Assembly: GCA_023213315.1 (NCBI GenBank)
Contig: JAKCPI010022159.1
Location: 1 to 64,000 of the forward strand
Length of the DNA: 64,000 nt
Source of the DNA: Euborellia annulipes
Taxonomy: Eukaryota > Arthropoda > Insecta > Dermaptera > Anisolabididae
Direction of reading: 5' to 3'
Positions 34,283 to 45,530 of this stretch are shown here, piece after piece. The position numbers and the translations under genes were made by a program. A model generated the notes under the pieces. That model worked only from the letters and a program-made list of their open reading frames with translations, was not told the DNA's origin and made no database searches. Numbering within the stretch: position 1 is the stretch's first letter; every line of letters begins with the position of its first letter.

Positions 34283-34544
34283 TTAGTAAAGAAAGTATGG
34301 AAGCAGAGCCAGCCAAGAAAGAAAATTCTCTGAATGCTTTACCAATCAGCTGGAGACGTTTCGGTCCATTTATTATGAACCATCCTTAGTCCATTAATTG
34401 GGGTAAATGTATTAATGGACTGAACCAATTAATGGACTGAGGATGGTTCATAATAAATGGACCGAAACGTCTCCAGCTGATTGGTAAAGTATTCAAAGAA
34501 TTTTCTTTCTTGGGCTGCTTCTGCTTCTATAGTTCTTTTACTAA
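34283..34544. mobile_element. 262-bp inverted repeat carrying hammerhead motifs on both arms
   Basis: Outer arms TTAGTAAA (34283-34290) and TTTACTAA (34537-34544) begin complementarity that runs, with small gaps, almost to the centre near 34413. The left arm has a hammerhead-like motif on the minus strand with one core change (CTAAGGA); the right arm has the intact one. The outer segment GGGCTGCTTCTGCTTC is shared with the other hammerhead inverted repeats. Best reading: two opposed copies of a short Penelope-like terminus. Confidence 0.7.
34424..34485 (+). ncRNA. Hammerhead-ribozyme-like motif, best preserved
   Basis: Stem I: ACCAAT (34424-34429) pairs with ATTGGT (34480-34485) and TGGA (34433-34436) pairs with TCCA (34472-34475), with an internal loop TAA opposite GCTG. 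Core: CTGAGGA (34437-34443), an extra T, stem II GGTTC (34445-34449) with GGACC (34459-34463, one wobble), GAAA (34464-34467), then CGTC (34468-34471). Predicted cleavage would follow the C at 34471. Stem III is limited to AC/GT with no loop, so two copies may need to pair; the inverted second copy 60 bp away could supply that. Family identity is inference from structure. Confidence 0.65.
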
Positions 34545-34777
34545 AGATACACAGCCACAACTTGCACCTCTAATATAATTTTTTTTTCTTATTCTATTAA
34601 TTATCCATTTGAGCCAAATGGAGATTTCGTCATTGTCAGGCACCGGGGCCAAGATATTTATATCAAATGATCCATTTGATAATAGCCTAATTTTTTTTAA
34701 TTTTTTTTTTAAAGGTATTTTTAGGCATATAAGGCCATTTAGACGCCTTCACTATTTATTTCTAATTAATGATAGCC

Positions 34778-34860
34778 TACATGGACCCTGTTATGCATTA
34801 GTGTGTCAAGCGCCAAAAAATAAAAATTGAATTAAGCAAGGGAATATTTTTTCAATTAAT
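34778..34860 (+). repeat. Fragment of the TATA-flanked MITE family
   Basis: TGGACCCTGTTATGCATTAG, then GTGTCAAGCGCCAAAA, is the left end of the family seen at 1130 and 11642. The interior (GAATATTTTTTCAATTAATTAG) decays within about 70 bp and no right end is found. Confidence 0.7.
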
Positions 34861-35103
34861 TAGTTTATAGGTTTTTTTTTTTTAAATTTTTCTAAAAATA
34901 TGTATTTATTGTTACTTCTTATATAAAAAAAAATTTTAAATCCTAATAAAAAAAAAATTTTTATTTTTTTTCCTCAGGGGGGTTCCCGGTGGGGTTTCTT
35001 TTTTGGGTTTGAAATTTGTGTGGTTTGTGTGTACTAATATTTCCTTGGGAACATACTTTTCCAATTCTATTAATACCGTCTAGTGAATAAAAAAACTCTT
35101 TTT

Positions 35104-35785
35104 ACTTTCTCTTACCTATGTATATATGTAATATATATATATAGAGAGAAAGTATTGGATTCATGTCAAAAATTCGATGTCGAGATTTTGATGGATCTTC
35201 ACGTTTTGAGGTCCCCTGAATCCAAAAAAGTGGTTTTCGCGACATGGTCTGTCTGTCTGTGTCTGTGTTGTGTGTGTGTGTGTGTGTCTGTGAACAAAAT
35301 ATCTCAAGAACGAAAAGAGCTAGGAGGTTGAAATTTTATATTTAAGTTAGGCACCCCCATGGGACGTGACCCGAAGCTTTTGAACAAAATCGACCAAAGA
35401 GTACTAGTACTTTACTGATGCACTTTTTCAGTTTTTTTCGATTTTCTCAAAATTTGCTCCAACGATTTTTTTTTTAATTCAAAAATCAATAATTTTTTAG
35501 ATTCTCAACAAAATGTATATTCTCATTTTGTCATTGAAATCTTCTGAAGACCACTTTACTCTTGTTCTTCATAGGAAAGATAGGAATTTCTCCTATGGTT
35601 GCTATGGTAACAAAATATAAATATTTTCCCAAACTTATAAATTTTACATCTTGAATTCAAATGTACCCTACTGTCGGTAACTAAATATATCTCAACACAA
35701 AAAATCTGGTGTGACAAGCACAGTTCACAACTTTCGATTACCGAAGGTAAGAGAAAGTTGTGTGCTGTGCGACCAGTCACACCAG
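35104..35785 (-). mobile_element. H-family element, near full length
   Basis: Starts ACTTTCTCTTACC (hairpin to about 35153) and ends with the 81-nt hairpin (35704-35785). It contains the GTCTGTCTGTG / TG run (about 35246-35290) and AGTACTAGTACTTT (about 35400). It is flanked by T-rich sequence. Length and order match 1289-1959 in reverse orientation. No ORF beyond chance. Confidence 0.88.
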
Positions 35786-38700
35786 TTTTTTTCTATGTTC
35801 TGAAGTTTATCTATTGAAATTGAATTTAATAAAATTGTTAGTCTCTAATTAGTTTAAATAAATTAAATAATTATGGACGGATAACAGCTACCCCGGCCAT
35901 TATCGGGTATGTCTGTTTATAATAAAAGAAAAAAAAATCTTAAATAAATTGAAAAAATTTATGAAAAAAGTTTTTAATTGGCAGTAATTATAGATCTAGC
36001 CTCTTGTGATAGAGGTTTACTTTCCGACATATTAGCTACAAATTAATTTAAAAAAATATAAATGACCTAAAATGCCGAAAAAACCCTTTAAAAAATTTTC
36101 AGTAATTAAAGCTTAATTATAATGTCAAATTTTGATTGATATAGTCTATTCTAATTTTATCAATATTGATAATAAATAGAATTAACCTCTCGACCACAGG
36201 ATAAGGGAGAAGGAAAAATAAATTTGGGTATTATAAAAAAAATGTTAAGAGCTAAAATTTGATTTCTGTTTTTAATTAGGCATATATCTTTCTTATTTTT
36301 TTGCCTTGTTTAAAATAACACCTAATGAAATAATAATCTTATTGAAGGTTTCAAATTAATAAAGTTCTTTTATTTGGGATAACAAGTGTTTTTATTATAA
36401 ATAACAGAAAAAAAAAAAAAAAACAAAGACTAGGTGCAATTCTTTTTCGGTTGACTTGTCAAAAAATATAAATCATAAATGATAATCAGTGATCACATTT
36501 GTCCATGTAAAAGCCGAATTAATTTAAACAAATGTTTTTTTACCTGCATGTTTTGTTTTTTTCAAACTAATTAGTTTTACATTTTTTACTTAATTAATGG
36601 AGATTCTTTCTTTCTCTCTCTCTTGTGATATTTTGAATTACGTATTATACAATTTTTAATGAAGCGTTATTTATTATTTAAAGAAGGATAATAGCATATG
36701 GTTGCTAGAGGTTGGGCTGACTAAAGAAATGATAGTTAGGGTAACACATTCTTTCAATCTCCCAGATAAGCTTTAAATACTTTCGTCTTATTACTGTTGT
36801 TTATAAAAGAGGTTGGAAAAAGGTCGAAATAATTTTTTTATTTAAAAATTACAATATACCACCTAACTACTTGGTTTAGGCTGGACTATGTTCGTTTTTA
36901 TTAGAGGTGTGATATGGAAATTTTATAATTACTTCTACTATAAAATAAGAGGATCAAAATTTTTAGTAGTATGTTAAGAAGCTATTCTAAGTCGTGTTAA
37001 TTATGAAAAAGAAAATGATCAGGGGCCATCTTTTTTAAATTTTATTCCGCTCCTTTGACCATTGGGGTCCACAATTTTACAGATATATAGGCCTATACAA
37101 TAGAAAAATAAATAATACTACCAACTCAATACAAAAATAAAAACAATATAACACTATATAAAAACGAAATCATAACAATTAAATATATTGTATTGTATAC
37201 AAGAAGGGGCCGAATGGCTAACGCTAGAAGGCCGAGAATAAAGAGAAAAAAAAAAAAAATCATAACAATGTGCTGAGAGGCAATTTTCACATTTTTCAAT
37301 ACGAAAAACAAAATTAATTTTCAGAAGCCATATAATATACTCTTTTCAAATTTATTTAAATTAATTGGTAGTCAATATCATGTAAATGGATTTCATTGCT
37401 GGATCAAATTTTTATACCTTTACTAAAACAAAATTAACACATATTTTATTTCTAGAAGAGAGTAAGGGGAAGGGGGGGGCGAGATCTCCTTGGGGGCGGA
37501 ACCTCTGATTTTCTACACTAAATTCGTGATAAAAAAATTTAAAATTATTTTAATGTAAGTTTTCTCTTAGAAGTGGCTCGGGCCCTTTGTAGGCTTAATA
37601 CCCTTCTAAATCCCAATTTAGAACGGTATTTTAATACCCATAATGAAATAAAAATTTTCCTTTCACAGGGATCTTTAGATTGCAAATTTAAAGTGAAGAA
37701 AATTTATTCCCTCTGATTAGAAATTAAAATTCACTTTTTTAAAGAGGTTTAGGGGGTGGGAAGTCGCTCGGCGGTCATGATATTAAAAATAAATAAATCA
37801 CTTGTTTTCTTTTGCAACATAATACAGGGCAATACATATTGATAATATCCAATTTAGAGTAAATAGATTCCCTAACACAGATTGTTTAACAATTTAACCG
37901 TAAAAATTTTTCCATTAATAGTTAATTAATTAATAATTCGCTTTTATAATGAATTGGAGTAATTTATTCCGCCAACATACAAAGGGTGTAAATAATAAAA
38001 AAATAAAAAAAGAGGGAAAGAGAGAGAGAGAGCTTGTGTTATTAATTCCCTAGATTGTTATTAAAATGAGAAAGCAATCATTAATTCGGTAACGGATATA
38101 TGAACGTTCTATTTTCCAAAAAAATTATTAGTGCTTGGAGTTTGGGTAAGAAATAAAACTTGTAAGTTTGTATATGTTTTTAATCATGTATTTATGAATT
38201 TATTAGTATAATTTATTTATTATCTAGTGTACTATTTATTTTAAAAAACTACAAGAATGATAAGAAATAATAATATTTAATATATCAATTAGTTGAATGT
38301 ATTTTTTCACACTGATAAGGTTAATTTATTTCGCTCCCCTCCCTCTTCTCTCAAGTCCCGAGTTCACACAGCAATTAATCTTGATTAATTTGTTGTTTCG
38401 GTGAACAACAATAGTTGGTGGTCGCATCAAATGCTTGTGATGTTGCCAACAGGAGGACGCAAAAAAAAATAGAAGTATTTAAATTTAAATTGATTTTGTA
38501 GTAAAACTATTCAAGTGCCAAATGTTTATTTGATCCTGTTTTGGGAGAGGCTCAATCCAGAACCAATAAATTCTTTTCAACTTTCTATTTTATTTTATAT
38601 ATTGAAATTTTGTATTTTAATTTGGCACTCAAATCAGAAATAAAATCTAGCTGCTGAAGGAGTTCGATAAAAATGGAACAAATCAGATTTTCATAAATGA

Positions 38701-39062
38701 AGAAAATTAATCTTAAATCTTTTTAAAGAATGATGATAAGGAGGGGGTTGTAATATTTATTATTTTAAATAAGAAAGCCCCTACTTCTCGAAACAAATAT
38801 TGAAGCCTATTTTGTCTTCATTTCTATAAATGAATAAAATTTATTAATATTCTTGATTCGCTGTGTAAATGAACACCAGAACATCTCATGAATTTTTAAA
38901 GAAGATCGTGTTTTGTTTTTGAAACTAGAAATGCTGGTCTTTTATTATCACTTGATCTTAGGAAATACTTCAGCCATAAAGTAGACAATTAGTATATTTA
39001 ATTATTATAATTTATTATAATGAATTATTAGTTAAATAGAATTGAAAATGAATCTCTGTTCT
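35786..39062. other. AT-rich non-coding stretch
   Basis: A SINE A body remnant lies at about 36058-36090 (AATGACCTAAAATGCCG) and there is an A run at about 36405-36423. Homeodomain-type words GCAATTAATCTTGATTAATT occur at about 38371 in a small balanced island (38330-38460). No gene is supported. Confidence 0.45.
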
Positions 39063-39165
39063 TTAGCTCAGTCGTAGATCTTCATGTAAATCCTTCGCTT
39101 CCGGGCCTGAGCAATGAAATTTATTCAAATCATGTTGGCCACCAATTAAATAAATACCGATTGAT
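39063..39165 (+). repeat. SINE family A, degraded
   Basis: TTAGCTCAGTCGTAGATC (A-box-like), a decayed B box (CCGGGCCTGAGC), then GAAATTTATTCAAAT and GGCCACCAATTAAATAA follow the SINE A order. Confidence 0.5.
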
Positions 39166-40019
39166 TTTTAAATTACTTATTTCGTCCCGACAGCAATTTC
39201 CAATTTCAATATAAAAAAATGATAATTTAAAGTTTTCCACTCATATATTATAGAGTTTATAGAATATTACCTACTGTAATGTTCAGATATAGGAAAACAA
39301 ATTATAGGTCCAAATTTCAAATGTTTTCATTTCTAGACCACTGTTTTTTTCTTTTGGTGGATTTAAAAACTTTAAATTATAAAAAGCCCTAAATTGGTAA
39401 AGTATTAAAATTTTCAACTTTCAAATCATCAAAATATTTATTCAGAGCTTAATATTAAAAAAAGATACTACGATCGTTTATCATATAGGCCTATTAATTA
39501 AATTATAGTATTTTTAATGTCTGGATGGCCTCAGATCACGAGACCAAAAAAAAAAAAAAACAGCTAGCTTAATTTTGAAGATAAAAGAAAATTTTTCTAA
39601 ATAAAAAATAAGTTTATAGGTTCCGACAACTAGTAACCAAACATTAAGTTCATCAACTACAAAATTACCTTTAAAAATAATCACTCCTGTGTATTCAAGA
39701 GGAAATTTTTCGGAAGAGAAATGGCTCAAGGGACGAAACCGAGCTACCAAAAACGATTTATCTTCTTAAAATATATAATAAAATGTCGAAGGACAGAACT
39801 ATAAGGGTTAGATTGCCCTAAAATTCCTCAATTTCCGTTGCAAAAGAATCAAGGCCCTTTAATGATGCTTGATATATTCTATATGATGATGGGTTTGTGA
39901 AGTTGGTTATTTGGCGGAATTTTGAAAGGGACAAGCAAACTACCACCTTGAAAGGAATAAGTGTGTAATTTCTCGTCATTATTTTTATTGCAGTAGCAGA
40001 CAGAAGGAGATAGAAAGAT
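39166..40019. other. AT-rich non-coding stretch
   Basis: TAGGCCTA at 39486-39493. No gene is supported; minus-strand frames at 39514-40191 have no domain features. Confidence 0.45.
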
Positions 40020-40560
40020 AGGTAGCTGAGAGGAGGAGGTGGAGCAGGAGAAAGAAGAGGAGGTGGAGCTGTGCCGATCCTTTGTCCAGGGAGGAGCGAT
40101 GCGGTACACAATCGTCGTTTGGCTTGTTTACCTGTTCAGGTTGACTTATAACCGAGCAACTGTTCTCTGTTCGCGTTCTGATATAATTCACAGGAACCTG
40201 CTGGTCTTGTCCCAGCTCCTCCTTTTGTCCCCACCATGGTTACGATGCCTTGGACTGACCAATCCGCGAAAGCTTCGCTCGTCTTTTATCATATCTGAAG
40301 CGATGGCGCCGATCGCCAATCGGTCCGATCGGCTCTTAGTTTTGCTTGCGTGGGAGCTGGTCCAAAATTAGTGGCAACCAAGTGTTTCTCTCTTTCTCTT
40401 TCTCTCTCTCACTTTTTTATTTTCTTTTTTCTCAACCCAACGCATCGCAACACTCCAGAATCCGTAAGGATTAACAGATTCTATTTCGGATGCCGCCACG
40501 CTGTCTTGGTTGGCCGCCCGACTGTCCGTCAAACTAAACTAAACTCCAGTCTCATTTGAA
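40020..40560. other. GC-richer island, coding status uncertain
   Basis: Balanced composition with frames of up to 110 codons on both strands. The plus frame from 40039 starts in a purine run (GAGGAGGTGGAGC) and then reads hydrophobic residues; no known motif, no Kozak-plus-donor pattern and no acceptor stand out. CT run at 40383-40411. Could be an unrecognised exon or regulatory DNA. Confidence 0.3.
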
Positions 40561-40727
40561 TTCTTTTACGTGAAATCTACACCAATTTCAACTATTATTA
40601 AAAAAAACAAGAGAAACAAAAAAAAAAATCTTAGCAAAATATTTCTTTTATAAAGATTGAAAAACAAAAAAGAAAATTGTTCAAAAAGAAGAAAAATTCA
40701 ATAGATTTTTTGTGATGATTTAATTTT

Positions 40728-40845
40728 AAGCCATGGCTCAGTGGTAGAGTTTCTGCCAATTGTGCTAGGGGTCAAGGAAGGGTTCGAATCCCGTCTCATG
40801 CGACAAAAATTTATTTAATTTGAATTGGCTAGGGGAAGGTCCAAT
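40728..40845 (+). repeat. SINE family A with well-preserved tRNA-like head
   Basis: A box TGGCTCAGTGGTAGAG (40735-40750), B box GGTTCGAATCCC (about 40780-40791), then GTCTCATGCGACAAAAATTT and AATTTGAATTGGCTA. It reads as a tRNA-derived SINE head; the sequence between the boxes is too long for a normal cloverleaf, so it is not called a tRNA gene. Confidence 0.75.
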
Positions 40846-41269
40846 GGCGGGTCCAAATTGGCGTTCAGGTAGGGGGCAGTGCGCGTGTTGAAACAACTCC
40901 GGGAACGCCCTTGCAGGTTGAAGAAGGCGCAATCGGACGTTGTTTGAGTGGTGGTAATTTTTCGATTTTCGACAATTGAAAACTTTACAGGTTGCATTTT
41001 TAATTTACTGAAAGTCTAAAACTTGAAATATTATTCTCCATAAATAGTTGGGTTAAAGATACCCTAAGGTACCATAATCGATATAATCCAAGCTCTCAAG
41101 ACTGTAGGATTTTTTATTAACCTCAAACCGACGCCATAGTGAAGGTCTAAATTCGGGCTACTAGGAAAAAAACAAACAAAGGACGTAAAGTAAGGTCTTG
41201 ACTCATTACTGGCACCTCATACAAAGAGGCACTTGCTCATTATATATACAATTATCTGATAATAAATAC
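40846..41269. other. Non-coding stretch
   Basis: Slightly GC-richer at 40850-40930. No gene or assignable repeat is seen. Confidence 0.45.
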
Positions 41270-41277
41270 ATCTTGAG

Positions 41278-41525
41278 CAAGGGGGATACAGGGGGGATAA
41301 AGGGGGAATACCCCGAAATTTGAAAAAAATATTTTTTCTAAAAAAAATGTATTTTTAATGTAAAATTTTAAAAATTAATACTTAAAAATTTGATTTGTAT
41401 TTATATTCTGGCAAACAAGTATAGAATGCCTTTAAATTACCGAAATTAAGAAAAAATTGTGTGTTGTGCGACCAGTCACACCAGATTACCCCCCTCCCCC
41501 GAGAAACACCTCTGGATCGCCCTTG
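41278..41525. mobile_element. hAT-type MITE (248 bp) with perfect 8-bp duplication
   Basis: Ends CAAGGGGGATACAG and CTGGATCGCCCTTG are inverted repeats with two mismatches. The 8-mer ATCTTGAG flanks both sides exactly (41270-41277 and 41526-41533), the hAT signature. A fragment of the H-family hairpin lies inside at 41437-41486. Confidence 0.85.
41437..41486 (-). repeat. H-family hairpin fragment inside the hAT MITE
   Basis: TACCGAAATTAAGAAAAAAT then TGTGTTGTGCGACCAGTCAC and ACCAGATT is half of the 81-nt hairpin. The left half is missing. Confidence 0.7.
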
Positions 41526-41533
41526 ATCTTGAG

Positions 41534-42098
41534 TTAAATATTTGTACATATTTTATTGTTTTATTCTAGTTTATTCTGGCCTAGCCCAAATTTAGACCAC
41601 ATCTCAAAAATTTGTGATTTTGAATATTTTTTTAAGTGATGAAAAAAATAAAATTAAAGGTATTTTAAAGCTTTTTAAATAGTTTATCGAAAGAAAACCT
41701 TTGAATGTACAATTTTATCATGGTTAGAGTTAATAATATTCATTCTAACAAAAGTTATAACACAAAAAGTAAACAGTAGCCGAAATTTGGACCTTCTCCT
41801 CTACCATTCAAATGAAATAAGAGACGGGGATCCGATGCCGAAAAAGATCTTTAATAAAATTAAACAAATTTTAATCAAGCTCGCTAGACTACACCATAAA
41901 TAAACACCTTACTTAATTTTCAATCATACCTGGTATTAGAATCGACTGCTGAAATTTGGCGAATTCAGTTAAGGGAATCTTGCAAATTCTCTTAGTCTCC
42001 ATTACATACTCTTAAACTAATTTAGGATAAAAATTCTTAATAATTTTAAATTTTTTTTTAAATAAAAAATTAATTAATTTATAAAGACTAAGATATTT
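41534..42098. other. AT-rich non-coding stretch
   Basis: A SINE A body-like fragment is near 41820-41860 (GAGACGGGGATCCGATGCCG). Nothing else is recognised. Confidence 0.45.
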
Positions 42099-42203
42099 GG
42101 TATCCAAATGGCTTAAATAAAATCCTCGGATTGCCTAGGATCCGAAACCGCGACTCTCGGTATAGAAGGCAGTCACGCTACCAACTACACCAAGCCCGAG
42201 GGC
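42099..42203 (-). repeat. SINE family B (tRNA-like), copy 2
   Basis: On the minus strand: GCCCTCGGGCTTGGTGTAG, TTGGTAGCGTGACTGCC, TATACCGAGAGTCGCGGTTT, CGGATCC, then TTATTTAAGCCATTTGG. The order matches copies at 46305 and 54901. Confidence 0.72.
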
Positions 42204-42482
42204 GGAAAATATTTAATCATATATCATATTAATGGCCAGATAGTCTCAGGTCAATAACAAAAAATAATAGTTAAAAAATAAATGTATTGTACAAGCCTAT
42301 AGCCAGGAGGAAGGGGGGGGGGATCTAAAAATTTTGAAAAATTGAGGAGGGGAAGTTTAATATAATTTTATTCATTGACATTCATTTAAAAAGTGAACAA
42401 CTTTGGCGTAACGTCTTACTAATGGACAGAATTCAAATCATATACATTTATTTAATTTAATAAGCAAACAAAATTGTTTATT

Positions 42483-43021
42483 ACTTTCTCTTTTTCGCGA
42501 CATGGTCGTCTGTGGGGTGGGTGGGTGTGTGGGTGTTCAATTTTAAGCATGAAGGAATTGAGCTATGAGGTTGAAATTTTATATTTAAGTTAAACACCCC
42601 CCAGGACCGGAAAAATAAGCTTTTAATCAAAATCGGTCAAAGAGTACTAGTACTTTACTGATGTACTTTTTCAGTTTTTTTCGATTTTCTCAAAATTTGC
42701 TCCAACGATTTTTTTAAAAATTCAAAAATCAATTATTTTTTAAATTCTCTTTAAAATGTATATTCTCATTTTGCAATTGAAATCTTCTGAAGACCACTTT
42801 ACTCTTGTATTTCATAGAAAAGATAGGAGAAATGGTTGCCATGGTAACAAAATGTAAATATTTTCCCATACTTATAAATTTTACATCTGAATTCAAATGT
42901 TTGGTACTGTCGGGAACTAAATATATGTAGACACAAAAAATCTGGTGTGACAAGCACAGAACACAACTTTCGATTACCGAAGGTAAGAGAAAGTTGTGTG
43001 CTGTGCGCCAGTCACACCAGA
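42483..43021 (-). mobile_element. H-family element lacking the right-terminal hairpin
   Basis: Begins ACTTTCTCTTT and passes directly to TCGCGACATGGTCGTCTG, so the hairpin and about 100 bp are lost, much as in 17921-18476. The core palindrome AGTACTAGTACTTT (about 42643) and the 81-nt hairpin (42939-43021) are well preserved. Confidence 0.85.
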
Positions 43022-43172
43022 TTTTTTTAAAAATGATATTTTCCGGGGGCTGAAGGCCCAGAGACCCTCTCCCCTGGTACAAGCCTGATAATGTAGATTA
43101 TACTATATTTGGATATTAAAATTAAAAAAAAAAATGTGAGACAATTACTCATTCAAATTAGATGGAAGCCGA

Positions 43173-43778
43173 CATAGGCGTAGCCACGGGGGGTTTTGGG
43201 GGTTCAAACCCCCCATTGGACCCAAGCCATGACTAGATATTTAAGCTCTATAATACAAAATACTTTTTCTCTCTATATATTTCATATATAGGGTAAGAGA
43301 AAGTAAAATATAATAATTTTCTCTAGCTTAAAAAAAAAAAATTAAATAAAACGCAAAAAATTCGAGAAAATTCAGAATTTTCCCATTGAAAAGAATTGAT
43401 TTTTGTTATGCTTTATAAAAAATTAAAGCCGCTTATTGATTAAATCTCGCAAATGAAAAATAATAAAAATTATTATATAAATAAATTTTTTATTATTTTT
43501 CTTAAAGAGGTCTGAGATAGGAGTCTGGTCAAGAGAAACATATACATAAAATTAAGAGATTTGCATTATTTATTGCCTGATACGAGTTGATTGAAAAATT
43601 GCGGCACTTAATTAAGAAAGGGCGGGCCCGAGCCACCTCGAGGGGGAGGGGGGCGAAGGAAGGTGGGGTAGTGGCTAGTCATATATTTCATTAGACGCCT
43701 ATACTGCCCTATTAGTCGGGGTGGGGGGGGAGAAATAATCCAAACCCCCCCCATCGAAAATCTCTGGCTACGCCTATG
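43173..43778. mobile_element. hAT-type non-autonomous element (606 bp) with perfect 8-bp duplication
   Basis: The 13-bp terminal repeats CATAGGCGTAGCC and GGCTACGCCTATG are perfect inverted copies. GAAGCCGA flanks both sides exactly (43165-43172 and 43779-43786). Subterminal C/G-rich arms (GGGGGGTTTTGGGGG; CCCCCCCC) add further pairing. No transposase. An H-family terminal hairpin sits inside at 43262-43314. Confidence 0.9.
43262..43314 (+). repeat. Solo right-terminal hairpin of the H family
   Basis: ACTTTTTCTCTCTATATATT pairs with the AATATATAGGGTAAGAGAAAGT side, flanked by AATACT and AAAAT. It is nearly identical to the hairpin at 44732-44775. No other H sequence is nearby. Confidence 0.75.
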
Positions 43779-43812
43779 GAAGCCGATATATTTGAATAAA
43801 TATCTAAATGTA

Positions 43813-44111
43813 TAAAAATGTTTTATCAATACAATCCCTGATCATGTATGTTAATTATCTCTGCTATAAACGCATACAGCTATACCCAATAAAATATGGT
43901 AATTATATATACGTAAGGACAAAAAATTTCAAATTAAACTCTTTTTAGGGAGCTCGTTTGTTGTTTATTTCCTTGAGAGAAAGAGATGGGGGGATTAACA
44001 TTTTCAGGGAATTTACAATTAGCGAGATGAGATTGTCAAATGCTAAGCGCCCCCCAACGACGAACGCCGGCGTCGGCAACGTCGCCGTACGTCGTTGTTT
44101 TAATATAAAAA
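43813..44111 (+). repeat. 299-bp direct repeat, left copy
   Basis: Nearly identical to 44776-45075, with a few single-base indels and substitutions. It starts in TATAAAAATG and ends in TATAAAAA, so both boundaries share a TATAAAAA word. It holds GCGCCCCCCAACGACGAACG and the CpG-rich sequence that, in the right copy, leads into the TATA-box region. Confidence 0.9.
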
Positions 44112-44775
44112 TCTGGTGGTGACTGGCGCACAGCACACACTTCTCTTACCTTCGGTAATCGAAAGGTTGTACTGTGCTTGTCACACAGATTTTGTGTCGA
44201 GATATATTTAGTTCCCGACAGTACGGAACATATGAATTCAAGATGTAAAATTTATAAGTATGGGAAAATATTTAAATTCCGTTACCATGGCAACCAGTTC
44301 CTATCTTCCCTATGAAGAACAAGAGTAAAGTGGTCTTCAGAAGATTTCAACGGCAAAATGAGAATATACATTTTAAAGAGCATCTAAAAAATAGTTCATT
44401 TTTGAATTTTAAAAAAAATCCTTGGAGGGAATTTTGAGAAAATCGAAAAAAACTGAAAAAGTACATCAGTAAAGTACTAGTACTTTTTGGCCGATTTTGT
44501 TCAAAAGCTTATTTTGAGGTTCTTCAAAGGTACCTAAGTTAAATATAAAATTTCAATCCGGTAGCTCAATTCCTTCATGCTTAAAATTGAACAGTTCCAC
44601 ACACACACACACACACCCACCCACCCACACACAGACAGACCATGTTGCGGAACCACTTTTTTGGACTCAGGGGACCTCAAAACATGTATATCCATCAAAA
44701 TCTCGACATCGAATTTTTGACATGATCGCAATACTTTCTCTCTCTATATATTTCATATATAGGGTAAGAGAAAGT
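44112..44775 (+). mobile_element. H-family element between two direct repeats
   Basis: Starts TCTGGTGGTGAC, ends GGTAAGAGAAAGT (44763-44775), with AGTACTAGTACTTT (about 44475) and a CA run (about 44598-44630). It fills exactly the space between the direct repeats at 43813-44111 and 44776-45075, in an AAAAA tract. Confidence 0.88.
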
Positions 44776-45075
44776 AAAAATGTTATTATCAATACAATCC
44801 CTGATCATGTATGTTAATTATCTCTGCTATAAACGCATACAGCTATACTCAATAAAATATGGTAATATATATACGTAAGGACAAAAAATTTCAAATTAAA
44901 CTCTTTTAGGGAGCTCGTTTGTTGTTTATTTCCTTGAGAGAAAGAGATGGGGGGGGATTAACATTTTTCAGGGAATTTACAATTAGCGAGATGAGATTGT
45001 CAAATGCTAAGCGCCCCCCAACGACGAACGCCGGCGTCGGCAACGTCGCCGTACGTCGTTGTTTTAATATAAAAA
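44776..45075 (+). repeat. 299-bp direct repeat, right copy
   Basis: Partner of 43813-44111. Unlike the left copy it continues into GCGGTCAGAAACAGACGCTG, which I take as the original downstream neighbour, so the left copy is the likely extra one. Confidence 0.9.
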
Positions 45076-45530
45076 GCGGTCAGAAACAGACGCTGACCGG
45101 CGCCCACGCGTGCAAGCGAGACGGAGCGATAGGGCTATGAGGGTGTGCGAGTGAGATAGAAAAGCAAGACGGCCGACTGGCCGACCGTTCCATACTCTCT
45201 CTCTCTCTCTCTCTCTCGTGAGACGCGATGTCATATTCCGTCATGAAAAGCTGACAGACCAATTTCGAGTTTGTTTGATAGAAACACAACAAACGTTTTG
45301 CCCTTCCATCGGGGACTACGATGGCGACGACGAACGGCGGTGGTGGTAGTAGTATGATGGTTGTAGTAAGGGAGGGAGGGGGGAGGAGGGCGCCAAACGA
45401 AATGTTTGTTCTGAGGTTTCAATCTGTTTCCTTTCAACGTTAAAGGGTTTTAATGTCATAACCACACAACAAACTGGAACAATTAGCGATCGTCGGAGCA
45501 GCAACAGCAGTAGTAACAACCAAGGAAGGT
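45040..45530 (+). promoter_or_regulatory. Candidate TATA-type promoter with possible untranslated first exon
   Basis: A CpG-rich block (GCCGGCGTCGGCAACGTCGC, about 45028) precedes TATAAAAA (45068-45075) and a GC-rich stretch with GCTGACCGGCGCCCACGCG (about 45092). A start about 30 bases after the TATA box would fall near 45098. Downstream, AAGGAAGGTAGTAC near 45524 could be a splice donor. No ATG-led frame looks coding. Inference only: an alternative first exon of the same or another gene. Confidence 0.35.

Noticed and set aside
40039..40371. 110-codon plus-strand open frame in a GC-richer island
   Set aside because: Begins in a purine repeat and resembles no family; kept only as an island of uncertain status.
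40735..40800. Possible functional tRNA gene
   Set aside because: A and B boxes are present, but spacing and stem pairing do not make a cloverleaf, and the same downstream body recurs at other SINE loci.
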